The notes below the pieces were generated by a model. It searched no databases. It was given only the letters and a program-made list of their open reading frames with translations, and was not told where the DNA came from. Positions 1 through 12,600 of a stretch of 64,000 bases of DNA are shown in pieces. Position 1 is the stretch's first letter; each line of letters opens with the position of its first letter. The DNA is from Eutreptiella sp. 'Long Island Sound 2002' (Eukaryota; Euglenozoa; Euglenophyceae; Eutreptiales; Eutreptiaceae): assembly GCA_964036045.1 (NCBI GenBank), contig OZ038397.1, positions 27,621,640 to 27,685,639 on the forward strand, given 5' to 3'. The position numbers and the translations under genes are program-made.

Positions 1-428
1 GAGACGCCGCGCGGCCCTGCGATGCCCCGCCGGCCCCCAATGGCGCGCTTGACGCTGACGCCCCCCCACGTGCCCGTGACTCTGAGACCGGCACAAGCCT
101 TTGCGCTGACCGCTCAGCCCCCCCCGACTCCGACCAGGACCCGCTCGAGGGCGTTCCCGGCGCCGATGACACTGCCTCGGGGCCCGGGGACGGCGTGGGG
201 GAGGACCACGCGCACTACCGGGCCCTCGTGGACGCGTTCATGGAGTACGCGCTCCCGGACTGCCCCTTTGTGGTCAGCCAGTGGCACATGTTCGCGATCA
301 CTCTGTACTTGCAGTTGGGGCTGGAGGCGGAGGCGATGCCGCGGATCGTCTCCCATGGGCCTGAGCTGGAGGCGTTGTGGGGGGCGGCGGACCCCGATGT
401 GGCGCAGATGATGCGGCTCCTGCAGTAG
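1..428 (+). CDS. 3' end of an unrecognised protein gene (5' end outside window)
   Basis: The frame read from base 3 has no stop until TAG at 426-428, so about 141 residues of a C terminus are visible. The first 65 or so residues are low-complexity, rich in Ala, Pro and Asp. The last 75 or so are compact and helix-like, from GEDHAHYRALVDAFMEYALP to the end, with regularly spaced Leu, Met and aromatic residues. This change from an acidic linker to a compact domain looks like real coding sequence. I do not recognise the domain. The start or splice acceptor lies left of the window. The exon could begin inside it, but no convincing acceptor precedes the compact part. Confidence 0.5.
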   Translation, partial: DAARPCDAPPAPNGALDADAPPRARDSETGTSLCADRSAPPDSDQDPLEGVPGADDTASGPGDGVGEDHAHYRALVDAFMEYALPDCPFVVSQWHMFAITLYLQLGLEAEAMPRIVSHGPELEALWGAADPDVAQMMRLLQ

Positions 429-1132
429 AGCGCGCGCGCCCCGTGCCTCTGTGGGTATGGCCCGGGAAGGGGAGTGCGGAGCGAGTTCCGGTTGCTGTCG
501 CACAGCCCCTTGGGCACCGTCTGCCGGGCCCTCCCTCAGAACTTCTCGTGCGGACCGTCGGAGTACAGCAGAGCGAGCCGACCACTGGGCCTGTCATGAG
601 ACGTCTGTTGTGGCTGAAGGTGATCTGTGAGGGTGTGAGGGACCTTTGCCACAGGGGGACGGGGGTTCGTCCGGGGAGTGGACGCTGGAGAGATACGGGG
701 CCTGGGTACACACGGGCTGACCGAGGACTGCGCCTCAGCTGGGCCACACCATCGGACCTGAGTCTCTGGCCGCTCTGCGCGCGTGAACAGCAGTTCCAGT
801 GGGTTCGGGTTGGGGTTAGGGCAGTGGCGGGGGCACAGGGAGAGGGCGAGGGGGGGGGGGTCCCTGGCAGTCGGTGGGGGTGGCCGCATCAACGCCCCCC
901 AATAAGACCGCGCGCCGCCGTACGAACGCGCATGCCCGCTCTCGTCGCGCGCCGGCACTCCTGAGCACAACGGACATGGCCAGTGGGTTGTCCTTTCCCT
1001 GAGGAAGGGCGCGTTTGGTGTCCCAAGCAACGGTGAGGGAAGGGGTCCGGCTTGCCTCACTGCAATTGGCTTTGCCGGTTGGTACTTCCGGGTGCGCGTG
1101 CCGGGGGGGGGACGGCCTGAGGACGGAGGTGT
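429..1132. other. Intergenic, no gene seen
   Basis: This is GC-rich sequence with C/G runs. I see no coding signature beyond chance frames. Near 1079-1112 is one copy of a segment (GGTACTTCCGGGTGCGCG followed by a G run) that recurs at 1689-1724 on the far side of the next two elements. Confidence 0.5.
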
Positions 1133-1322
1133 GTGGACAGCAAACACAGTCAAACGACCCCCGCCAACAACCAGCACAACCCCCAATACGCCAACTACTG
1201 GGCGCTGCTAACACGCAAACGGCACATCCTGCCACATTCAGCACAGCCCCGGCACACCAACTACTGGGCTCCGCGAACGCGGAAACGACACCAGCAGGAG
1301 CACCGGCCGCCCCCCCCCCCGG
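1133..1322 (+). repeat. Dispersed repeat family B, copy 1
   Basis: GC-rich segment containing two related units around CAACTACTGGGC, then an ACCAGCAGGAGCACCGGCCG tail. Related copies lie at 18956-19120, 26168-26460 and 60053-60240. The longer copies continue into a segment ending in a run of G. No conserved protein frame is shared by all copies. Confidence 0.7.
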
Positions 1323-1325
1323 CAA

Positions 1326-1690
1326 CCCCCCCCCCCCCTTGTATAAGCTACGCCCTTGTCCAAGCCACAGCGGGTGTAGGGACCGTATTAATTTGGTACC
1401 TAATTTGATTCGGTACAAATGCAGTGCGGCCACATAAGACATGGGTTTGGTGACAAATTTGCCAGTCACATAGGGTCATGGACACATGTGTTGTGAGTGT
1501 TTGCCCACTTGAACCCACATAGCCCTGATTTTTGGGGTATTTGTGCATTATATTCCCCTTTCTTGCACCAGCTCACCATGCAATTTTCTCTTTTTGAACC
1601 CGGGCATCTATGGCCTTGTCTAAGCCACAGTAGGCGGAGGGACCGTATTAATTTGGGACTTTTGCGTAGCTTATACAAGGGGGGGGGGGT
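1326..1690. mobile_element. MITE-like element A with 21-bp terminal inverted repeats
   Basis: The left end reads CCCCCCTTGTATAAGCTACG and the right end is its exact reverse complement, ending in TTATACAAGG and a G run (1664-1689). A subterminal motif (CTTGTCCAAGCCACAG, then ACCGTATTAATTT) occurs as a direct repeat just inside both ends (1354-1393 and 1615-1654). There is no internal gene. A diverged, truncated copy lies at 18555-18950. Size and structure suggest a non-autonomous DNA transposon. No clear short target-site duplication is visible because both ends sit in homopolymer runs. Confidence 0.65.
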
Positions 1691-1730
1691 ACTTCCGGGT
1701 GCGCGTGCCGGGGGGGGGGGGGGGGCGAAA

Positions 1731-3815
1731 AGAAGTGTTGTTAGGGGCGGGGGTTCACACGGGAACCCATCAACCCTTCTAATGTACTGTGTCAAGTGTC
1801 AAGACTGCCTCCTGACGCATACCGCCCCCCCCCCACCCCCCAAGAGCTGGGAAAACATGCACTTGCGGGGGTGGGGGTCACTCGAGCCCCTCATTCCAAC
1901 ACCCCCCCCCCTTAGTTTACCTTTGTCCGGTTGCATAGTATGATTACTTTGACTGTATTGAGTTTGCCACCAGGAAATCAGAAAAACAAGCAACGCCCCA
2001 CCATCACACACCTGCAGCAGTGCGCTCCACCACCGGGGCCGCTTGCGCCTCCGGAAGCGCATCTCCTCCTCGTAGTCCTCCTCAGCGAGGACTCGAACTC
2101 GCGCCTTCAGGGCAACGGCAGGCTGCATTGCCGCTGCGGTACATAGCCCAAAAGGCCACATTGTGCACCTTTTCTCTCAGGAATGCTTTGATTGAGTGTG
2201 TGGTATGCAACAGAGGCTGGGCCTGCGGCCCCCTCACAGCCACATTATCGCCGGTTTGTGTTGTCAAATGAATGAGGGTGAGCCTAACACACACACACAC
2301 CACTGACCTCCTCCCTGAGAGTGCTGTGGGACGACATGACAGGTTGGCCGATTGAGAGCCAGCGTACTGCAAGCCTGTCCAGCCGCCTGAGACGTCAAAT
2401 CCTAGTATGGTAACATGAAGGCTAGAGGTTATGGCCGACAAAACACGGCCAGATAGAAGGGTAACATGGCAAACATCAGTGCTACCTGTACATACGCTCA
2501 ACTGCTTGTGGAACCATCGTATCAATGGAACTGCCGAACATTGTTGCATATGCATACCAGGACGTGCATGTGTGGAGCGCTTTGTTGACCTGCTTGCGGC
2601 CCCCCCTCAAACGGGGCTCCGGTGGCTGAGCCAATTTCCTGGCCCCCGAACAAGGGGGATGGGCATTGCAACTCCTGAAGGAGGAGCACCTGGTGCGGAG
2701 CCCCCGGCGTCCCCGGTCTTCCCCCCCCCCCTCCCCTCATGCGCCAAACAGGAGGCTACAAAGCCATGTCGATCACTCGGACGATGCGAAAGAAAGGAGG
2801 TCCGACCCGTGGGGGCACTCCCACCCTCACACTTTTTTAAAGATGCGAAGGGAGCCGTTACCTGCCGGCCGGCGCGTTCAAACAACAAAAGGCACAGAAA
2901 TGCTCCCTTTTAGCCGATAGTACTGCTCAGTCACCCCCTTTCCACACTGCCCCCCCACTCCTATTTTTCGGGGCTCGAGTGACCCGCACCCCTCGCAAAT
3001 GAATGTCTCACTCGCCAAGCCTCGCCCCCAGGCGTCAACAAGTGTCAACCGCCCCCAGGGACAGGATAGTGCCCAATCCTCACGACGGGTGACGGAGGTT
3101 GCCCAGGACCGGCACTTGGCGCTTCACATCCCGAAGGCGATACCCCTAAGGGGGGTCGCCACACACTGTGCCCCTATGTTCGGTCGCCTCGCTGTTGCAT
3201 TGATGATCATACTGTCCTCGTCCGGCACTGATGAGCATATTGTGACGGTTGGTTGTCTTGATGCTCGACCGCCCCGTCCAGGCTCGTCACCGAAGGAAGA
3301 GGGGGGCGGACCGGGATTGCCCCCCTCCCGCATAAGCAAGTTAAACCTGGCCCTGCATGCGTCCTACTACCGCCCCTGCCCCTCTCCCTTTGGGCAACAA
3401 TATCTTGTCTGAAAAATGCCACAAGGGCACCTTGTGCTATGCCCCTTTGGCAGTTCCAAGTGTTGGTTCGCATACATACGGCCTTGCACGGTTTCGCTGG
3501 TCGAGCGGGACTTGTGTGCAGTGCAGTCGGGCGGTCTGAAGAGGTGTGCTAACGCAGCACGATGCCCAACACGATTCACTTTTGGTGCAATGTCCGTGGG
3601 CATTTGTGTCATCGGGTCGTGCATAGACAACTGCCTTTTCCAAACATCAACCCAGAACCTCACATGTCAATCAAACCAGCAGGTTTCGTCCAGCAGGTTT
3701 CGCGATTTCGTCCTACGCGCTTCAATATCTGATCACTTGCGTGTTCTGATTTTGCCACCCTTTGCAGTACCCTTTTCAGTGCTTCCACTTTGGCTTTGTC
3801 ACCCACCCCCCTAGA
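1731..3815. other. Intergenic, no gene seen; tRNA-like relic near 2080-2150
   Basis: Scattered short frames do not resemble proteins. On the minus strand at about 2080-2150 there is a B-box-like GCGAGTTCGAGTCCTCGC with an A-box-like ACCGCAGCGGCAATGC upstream. The arms do not fold into a full cloverleaf, so at most this is a tRNA-derived SINE remnant. The rest holds C/G runs and a short CA repeat at 2288-2302. Confidence 0.4.
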
Positions 3816-3995
3816 GAGTACGTTAGCGCGCTGGGCAAAGTTTTCCCACACTTTGGTGTGCCTCCTCAAGTTGGGGTTAAGGACAGCGACTCTTCGGTGT
3901 GGCCATGTGAGTGGTCCGTCACGCACAAGAGGGGGATTCTTTGATTTTGAGGTGGGTGGCCATGATGGGGCCTACAAGGGTAGGGTAGGGTGCAG
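3816..3995 (+). repeat. Dispersed repeat family F, copy 1
   Basis: A ~175-bp segment beginning near GAGAGTACGTTAGCGCGC and ending near GGGGCCTACAAGGGTAGGGT. It recurs at 59062-59235 with limited divergence, inside an intron of the zinc-finger gene. It is not obviously coding. It abuts the ~310-bp tandem array that follows. Confidence 0.75.
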
Positions 3996-5330
3996 ATGAT
4001 TGGGCGCAAGCACGCCATATCAAACCATGCCATACCATGCCAGCCATGCCTTGCCTTGGCTTGGGTTGGCGAGCTGAGGCGGCCGAGCGCGCGCGCGTGT
4101 GTGGAGTAGGGATATGCATGGAAACCCTGCCGAACATGCACTAGGCCCCAATGCCATCACAAAACGCCTCTTTTTCTCAAAATGGGGTCTGGTGGTGCCT
4201 ATTTGTACCATTGCATTGCCGTGGAGAACACGCACTTTTAACACAAAATCTGGGAAAATCCCATCATACAATTTTGGAGTAATCTGCTTTCGACTAGACG
4301 TATCGGATTATTGGGCGCGAGCATGGCCATACCAAACCATGCCATACCATGCTAACCATTCCTTGCCTTGGCTGGGCGAGGCGAGCTGAGGCGACCGAGC
4401 GCGCGCGCTTATGCGGAGAAGGGATGTGCATGGAAACCCTGCCGAACATGCACTAGGCCCCAATGCCATCAAAAAATGCATGTTTTCCCCAACATTGGTT
4501 CACGTCGTGCCTTTTTTTTTGTGTACCATTGCATTGCCGTGGAGAACACGCACTTTGAAAGGAAAATGTGGGGGAATCACAGCATACAATTTTGGAATAA
4601 CCTGCTTTCAACTAGAAGCATCGGATGATTGGACGTGAGCACGCTGTACCAAACCATGCCATACCATGCCAGCCATGCTTTGCCTTGGCTTGGCGAGGCG
4701 AGCCATCGTGCGCCCGTGTGTGGAGACTGGATATGCATGGAAACACTCCTGAACATGCACTAGGCCCCAATGCCATAAAAAAACGCCTCATTTTCTCCAA
4801 ATTGGGTCACGTTGTGCCTACTTTTTTTTAGTTCCATTGCATAACCATGAAGAAAACACACTTTTAAAGGAAAATCTGGGGAAATCCCATCATACAGTTT
4901 TGGAGTAACCTGCTTTCAACCGGACGCATCGTCCAATTGGGCGCGAGCACACCATACCAAACCATGCCATACCATGCCAGCCATGCCTTGCCTTGCCTTG
5001 GGTTGGCTTGGCGAGCTGAGACGGCTGAGCGTGTGCGTGTGTGTGGAGAAGGGATATGCATGGAAACCCTCACGAACATGCACTAGGCCCCAATGCCATC
5101 ACAAAACGCCTCTTTTTCTCAAAATGGGGTTTGTTGGTGCCTACTTTTTTTTGTACCATTGCATTGCCGTGGAGAACGCGCACTTTTAACACAAAATCTG
5201 GGAAAATCCCATCATACAATTTTGGAGTAGCCTGCTTTCAACTAGACGCATCGGATGATTGGTCGCTAGCAAGCCATACCAAACCATGCCATACCATGCC
5301 AGCCATGCCTTGCCTTGGCCAGAGCACAGG
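3996..5330 (+). repeat. Tandem array of ~310-bp units (four copies plus a partial fifth)
   Basis: Units start near 3996, 4308, 4620, 4925 and 5247. Each opens with an AACCATGCCATACCATGC motif and passes through CATGGAAACCCTGCCGAACA, AGGCCCCAATGCCAT and GCATTGCCGTGGAGAAC. Each ends near CATCATACAATTTTGGAGTA. Copies differ by substitutions and small indels. The short frames here are shadows of the repeat. The fifth unit is cut off after its first ~75 bp. Confidence 0.85.
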
Positions 5331-6263
5331 GCCGGAGTTAAGGGCTTTTTCCACAGCCGCATCGCGTGGTCTCACTGCCGAAATAGGTGCAGCTTTGGTA
5401 GGCTGATTTGTGTGGCTGGAATGCAGCTGCAAAAAGCAGCAGAACACCACGAAGCGGCAAGAACAAAGTGTGCAGACCACAGCTGCACGAAGCAGAAAAC
5501 AACAAGATCCAGAAGTGTGCTGCACGGCAGCGCCTCTAAGGGGGAGTATTAGCACACCGGCATCTTTTTTTTTACCATTCCCCACATGTGCATGTTTTTG
5601 CCCCCCCCCCCCCTCACCAAACAATGTGGAGTACCTTCTCGCCGTGTCTAAGAATCTGGCCTGTCCTTTGCACCCAGTTTATGATGATGGCAAGGGTTGT
5701 GGTTGGAAGTGCTGGGAGTGACATTTTGTGTTGTTGAATTCTCATATTTCGGCATATGCAACGTGCTTTGCATGGAAGGCTTGTGGTCTAGTGTGGTCTA
5801 CTTGCGGGATTTCCCTAGGTGAGGATAAACTTGGGGCTAGAGCAGGATACTTGGTACAAAGGTAGCACGCCGGGTGTGCGCTGGGCAAACATTCCCCCCT
5901 AAGCATGGCTGCCATGCATTTCGGTGGAGAAGTGACTCCCGGTTCTGTGCAATCATCCGGTGTGCTCGTGTGCGAAGAGGGGCATTTGGACCCACCCACG
6001 GCTGCAATGGAAAGGTGGAGCAGGCAGAGGGAGGGAAGCAGGACACCACGAACGAGACTGGCATGCCCTTCGACCACAGCCCTCCATGACAGGACGGGGG
6101 CCTGTCCTGAACCCGTCATACCGTGCGTAGATGCGCTGTCGTACAGGGGGGGGGGGGGCTTCTGGGGGGCCTGCAGGCGATCACTGCCGCACCCACGGCA
6201 GCGCCACCCGCATGTTGTCCCACGGCAGCGTGTGTGCGATGTGATGCCTTGGCTTTTGTGCTG
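5331..6263. other. 5' flank of the helicase gene, with dispersed repeat C
   Basis: No gene is seen. 5905-6089 is a dispersed repeat recurring at 17047-17235 inside intron 2, beginning near GCTGCCATGCATTTCG and ending near CACAGCCCTCCATGA. A G11 run lies near 6148. No TATA box or other promoter motif can be assigned with confidence. Confidence 0.5.
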
Positions 6264-6674
6264 ATGCTCCTCCGCACCGTGCGCACGCCCCAGCGGCTCA
6301 GCGCGTTGTGGAGGCACGGGCTCTGGCAGCAGCGCCTCCTGAGTGAAGGGCGCACTGCGCCCCCCCTCGAGAACTCCTTTGTGAGCGATGCGCTGTTTGC
6401 GGCCACGCCCCTGGCCCGCGAGATTGTGCGGCACCTGCACTCCACGTTCAACATCCGGTTCCTGAGCCACGTCCAAAAGGAGAGCCTGCCCCCCATTTTG
6501 GAGGGCCGCGACCTCATGTGCCACGCCCCGACGGGGACCGGCAAGACCTTGGCGTACCTCCTGCCGGTGTTCCACGTGCTGATGCAGGGGTACGGCGCCG
6601 CTGCCGGGGCTGCCCCTCGGCCTCGGCCCTGCCAGGCCTTCATCTTTGTGCCCAACCCCATTCTGGCGGAGCAG
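6264..6674 (+). CDS. Helicase exon 1 (presequence, Q motif, motif I)
   Basis: Codons 1-137, from ATG 6264 to GAGCAG just before donor GTGTGTGG (phase 0). It holds the putative targeting peptide, Gln71 of the Q motif and Walker A APTGTGKT. It ends within the region equivalent to motif Ia. Confidence 0.8.
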
Positions 6675-9600
6675 GTGTGTGGACTGGAAGCCCCTCCCTC
6701 CCCAGGGACTGCCTCACTGGCGGGTGAGGGGTACCTCCAACTTGATTGCGGGGGGCATCCCACACCACCATCTTACAGGACAGGGGGCCCTGTTACGGAG
6801 GGGGGCCTATTAGGGGGCCTATTAGGGGGCCTAATGGGGGGCCTATTATGGGGAGGTTTGGAGTGGGACGCGGTTAGGTTGGGGTAGGGGGCGGAAAACC
6901 CAGTGCGAAAGGCCCCGGAAAAGTTTTTTTTTTACACCCCCACAATGTACATTTCAAATGAATCAGCGCAACACACTCACCTGTTGGAGGAATGTATTGC
7001 GGGAATGGAACTTTTTTTCCGGCGTGTTGGGTTTTCAGCCGCCCAATCTCAACACACACCCATCCCGCTCCGCCCCAGTACATGGGGCGTTCCCTCACCC
7101 AGGACGGGGTTTGGGACGGGATGGGATCCCCCCCATAATGAGTTGGAGATGGCCCAGATATTGGCCACGCCGACCCCATTTGTCACACTGCGCTGTCTGA
7201 TGCGGAAACCGGTCGCTATCGGGCTCCTGGCTTTGACACTGGTGCAAGGGGTGGGGGATCGGGGTCCACAGAGCCGCTTCCCGTGACTCTACGCCCCGTA
7301 CCAAAAGGGCATTACACATTGTCGCCATTGTCTAACTCGCTAACTCGGCATTGGAGACCATTTATCGGGTGCCCAGCACAGAAATCTGATGCCCAACGAC
7401 ATCTGAGTCCGCCTCAGGGGCAGGGGCAGGGGCATGGGCAGGGGCAGGGGCAGGGGCAGGGGCAGGGGCAGGGGCAGGGGCAGGGGCAATTTACACATTC
7501 CCGTTGCTTAGGACAGATGCACCAGCCCGGGATCCGGGGAGCGCTGCTTGTGGTGCATGTAGTCAGGGATGTACTGCCGCGTGTACTTTCTCAGCGGACA
7601 CATGACGCTGCTGAAAATAACAAGGGGCCCTGCCCTACCCTCTCCTGCCCCACAGGTCTACGCCGTCGCGTGCAGACTGGCCCCCATCTCCCTTGGGGTC
7701 ACATTGGTGGGCAAGGAGTCCCGGCCCCGCACGGCGCCGGTGGACGCCACGGTGTACATTGCCCCGGTGCACAGCGGTGACCTGCAGCCCGTGTACTGGC
7801 ACTACTCCGCCGTGCCCCACGTCGTTGTGCTGGACGAAGTGGACGTGCTCATGTACCAACAGAAGGAGTACATGGACCGGCTGCTGCTGGACCCGCCCGA
7901 GGGCGTGGCGCGGCAACTGCTGATGTTCGGGGCCACGGTGTGCGAGGACCGGGTGATGCGGTACATGGAGGAGGAATATGGCCTGCTTGCCGCGTGGGAG
8001 TACCTGGACCTGGTATGCAGCAGCAGGGCGGGGGCGGGAGTGGGGGCAGGGGCAGGGGCATGGGCAGGGGCACGGCCATGGGCAGGGGCATGGTCATGGG
8101 CATGGGCATGGGCATGGGCATAGGCAGGGGCATGGCCATGGCCATGGGCAGGAGCATGGGAATGGGCAGGGGCATGGGCATGGGCAGGGGCATAAGCAGG
8201 GGCATGTTTTGTTAAAAACGCTTTGGCCAGGTTCGTACCGGTCCCCTCCCGGGTATACCCATCTTCTGGTGGCATTCTGTCCCCCTCCTTCGTCCCCTAT
8301 CCCGTCCCATTGCTCGCGCATCAAGTATCTTGGCGGTCTGGCCAAAGAAAACAAAACAAACTGCCATCTGGCACCGAAAGGCCACGCCATAAATCTGCTG
8401 CCAAACAACTAGAATATGGGCACTAAATGTCAATGCCAAACCGCTCATGCGGATAAATGTCCGTGTATAATGCATTCAAACACCTGACCAAAACTGCCAA
8501 TACAAAGCTCATTCACAGCATCATGGTCACTCCACTGCTCACATCACAAACGCCAATGCTGTACTATGCCATACTAGTGGGTCATTGTGCCAAGGGCTGT
8601 TGGACAAAGCGACTATTGGCCATTGGAAGGCAGCACACGTTCCGGCAAGGACACAGCATGATGCATAGACATGCAGCACACAGGCTGCCAAATGTGTGCT
8701 TGTGCACTCTGTTGCTGTCCATTAAACGCCTATCTAGGGCATCACTTTCAATCCAAAGTTCCTTTGCATTAATTCCATTTGGGGCACCAATGTCCTTTCA
8801 ACCAGAGGTTAAGGAATCCAAAGTCCATGCTTGGCACAAAATCCCTTTATAGGCTATTCATGGCGCCAACTTCTCGACCATTCTCGGCACACGTGTCACA
8901 TCAAAGCCTGTTTGGAATACAGGTATCAACCCAACGTAAATGCCTGGTACCAACATCAGTCAACCGCCCACTTATGGAAAGCAATGTCGATCTAAAGTTT
9001 GTTCAAGTATCATTTCAACTCCACGTTGGATAGTTATTTGTATCCAACGTCGCTGCTTACGACAAATGTCAATCCAAAACACATCCATGGCACAAATGTC
9101 GATCCTATTCAGCAATACATCAAGCCTGCATGTTCCTGCAAAACCCATTCATGGCAACTGTGAATTCAAACTTGTTTTGAACACAAACATCAATCCGAGT
9201 TCCATGCCGGGCACAAATGTCAATCTAAAGCCCACTCAGGGCACAAACATCAATCAAATCCCTCAAAGCGTGTATGCCAATCCAATGCCCCTCCACGGCA
9301 CACACGTTATTCCTGAGCCTGTTCATAATACAAATATCAATCCAAAGACAGCGCTTGGTACCAATGTATAGCCAAAGCCCTTGGACGGCACACACTACGA
9401 TCCACAATCGGTTCGGAACATTAATATCTATCCTACGCCCATGCTTAGTACAAATGCCGATCCAAAACCCATGCATGGCACAAATGTTGTTGAGGTTCAT
9501 GCAAAACCCTCTCATGGCAGAAACGTCAATTCTCCATGCTGGGCACAAATGTCAATCCACAGCCTATTCATGGCACAAGTGTCTTGGGCCTGGGAAAAAA

Positions 9601-12600
9601 CGTCTATCAAATATCTATCTATCAACGAGTGTCACAGAACACTGATAGGAGTCCAAAATCCAGGCCCGGTACTTGTACTCGTATCATTTCAGTGACTATT
9701 CAGGACACAAACATCCATCAATACTATCAAGGCATCTATGTCAATACAAAGCTAAAGCATGTCAGAGACTTCAATCCAAAGTTGGTTCCGAAAACTAGTT
9801 TAACCAACATCCTAAATTATGTCAAAGACACGTATCACCCACTCAGCGATATGGCGGATTTTACATATGCATTGTGTTGTGCCCCATCGCTGTCTCCAGT
9901 GTGTGCCGTGCTGTGCTGGGCTGCACCTAGGCAAAGCTTGTATGGCAGCTCGGTGTATCTGTACCTTGGATTGGGGTAGGGGGAATTGGGGCGGGCACGC
10001 TGGGTCCGCCCGTGGTAGTGGTCCGCTGGTTGCTGGGCGTACTTTTTCTGTATGGCCGGATCGCATTGTGCATGTGGACTTTCATGGTCAGGTGCGCCTT
10101 GTGGGGTGGTTAGGGGATTGGGCGGGCTGGGTCTTTGCTCTCCGGTTAATTGGTTTGGCCTGCCGTGGTCAGCGGTCTTGTGCGCCTGTTGGCGGGGTGT
10201 GCCTGCACGTACGTCACATAGTATCCATGGGCCGTTGGCTGTGTGGGGCTAGGGGTGCGTGGTTAGCACTGTGTACTGCATTCCTTTAGTAGCAGTATAC
10301 ACACGGCTATGTAATAGTAACACAAGACTGCAGCACGAGGCAGTTCAATGAAAGCAGCACACAAGCTGCCACATGGGTGCATCACTCACACCGCAAAATT
10401 ATTGCAGCGCACATGCTGCGAAAAGCACCTCTCGCACTGGCTGCCAACTGAAAGCACCACATAGGCTGCCTCGTAAATGCAGCACACAAGCGGCCACACA
10501 AATGCAGCACACAGGCTGCCAAAGAAAAGCAGCACATAGGTTGCGGGACAAGTGCAGCACACAAGCTGCGCCACAAGTGCAGCACACAGTGCGCCAAATG
10601 AATACACTGGGCGCCAAATTTATGCAGCACACAGACTGCCAGACAAGTGCAGCACACAGTGCGCCAAATGAATACACTGGGCGCCAAATTTATGCAGCAC
10701 ACAGACTGCCAGACAAGTGCAGCACACAAGCTGCCAAATACATGCGGTTCACTGGGCGCCAAATTTGTGCAGCAGACGGGCTGCTAGACAGGTGCTGTAC
10801 ACAAGCCACCAGTCACATGCAACACACAGGGTTCCAAATACATGCGGTTCACCGGGCACCAAATTTGTGCAGCACACGGGCTGCCAGACAAGTGCAACAC
10901 ACAGGTTGCCCAATGACTGCAGCACACAGGTGACCTGACACGTGCAGCACATAGGCTGTGTGACAAGTGCAGCACACAATCTGCCAAATAAATGCAGTTC
11001 ACTGGGCGCCAAATTTGTGCAACACACAAGCCACTAGACACGTGCACCACACAGGCTGCCAAATAAATGCAGTTTTTTGGACGCCAAATTTGTGCAGCAC
11101 ATGGGCTGCCAGAGAAGTGCAGCACATAGACTGTCAAATAAATGTTGTTCTTTGGACGCCAACTTTGTGCAGCACATGGGCTGCCAGACAAGTGCTGTAC
11201 ACAGGACACCAGACACATGTAGCACACACGCTTCCAAATACATGCGGTTCACTGGGCACCAAATTTGTGCAACAGACGGGCTGCCAGACAAGTGCAGCGC
11301 ACACACGCTGCTGAATTTATGCAGCACACATATCAAAGACACGTATCACCCACTCAGCGATATGGCGGACTTTACATATTCATTGTGTTGTGCCCCATCG
11401 CTGTCTCTGGTGTGTGCTGTACTGTGCTGGGCTGCACCTAGGCAAAGCTTGTATGGCAGCTCGGTGCATCTGTACCTTGGATTGGGGTAGGGGGGGTGGG
11501 GCGGGCACGCTGGGTCCGCCCGTGGTAGTGGTCCGCTGGTTGCTGGGCGTACTTTTTCTGTATGGCCGGATCGCATTGTGCATGTGGACTTTCATGGTCA
11601 GGTGCGCCTTGTGGGGTGGTTAGGGGATTGGGCTGGCTTGGTCTTTGCTCTCCGGTTAATTGGTTTGGCCTGCCGTGGTCAGCGGTCCTGTGCGCCTGTG
11701 GGCGGGGTGTGCCTGCACGTACGTCACATAGTATCCATGGGCCGTTGGCTGTGTGGGGCTAGGGGTGCGTGGTTAGCACTGTGTACTGCATTCCTTTAGT
11801 AGCAGTATACACACGGCTATATAATAGTAACACAAGACTGCAGCACGAGGCAGTTCAATGAAAGCAGCACACAAGCTGCCACATGGGTGCATCACTCACA
11901 CCGCAAAATTATTGCAGCGCACATGCTGCGAAAAGCACCTCTCGCATTGGCTGCCAACTGAAAGCACCACATAGGCTGCCTCGTAAATGCAGCACACAAG
12001 CGGCCACACAAATGCAGCACACAGGCTGCCAAAGAAAAGCAGCACATAGGTTGCCGGACAAGTGGAGCACACAAGCTGCGCCACAAGTGCAGCACACAGT
12101 GCGCCAAATGAATACACTGGGCGCCAAATTTATGCAGCACACAGACTGCCAGACAAGTGCAGCACACAAGCTGCCAAATACATGCGGTTCACTGGGCGCC
12201 AAATTTGTGCAGCAGACGGGCTGCCAGACAGGTGCTGTACACAAGCCACCAGACACATGCAACACACAGGGTTCCAAATACATGCGGTTCACCGGGCACC
12301 AAATTTGTGCAGCACACGGGCTGCCAGACAAGTGCAACACACAGGTTGCCAAATGACTGCAGCACACAGGTGACCTGACACGTGCAGCACATAGGCTGTG
12401 TGACAAGTGCAGCACACAATCTGCCAAATAAATGCAGTTCACTGGGCGCCAAATTTGTGCAACACACAAGCCACTAGACACGTGCACCACACAGGCTGCC
12501 AAATAAATGCAGTTTTTTTGACGCCAAATTTGTGCAGCACATGGGCTGCCAGAGAAGTGCAGCACATAGACTGTCAAATAAATGTTGTTCTTTGGACGCC

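Noticed and set aside
816-1469. 217-codon minus-strand frame
   Set aside because: Runs through repeat B and a C run; low complexity, not shared in frame with other copies.
2080-2150. tRNA gene on minus strand
   Set aside because: A- and B-box-like sequence only; anticodon and acceptor stems do not pair.
6123-6263. Upstream extension of helicase exon 1
   Set aside because: Begins with GTG and reads through a G run; ATG 6264 gives a good presequence.
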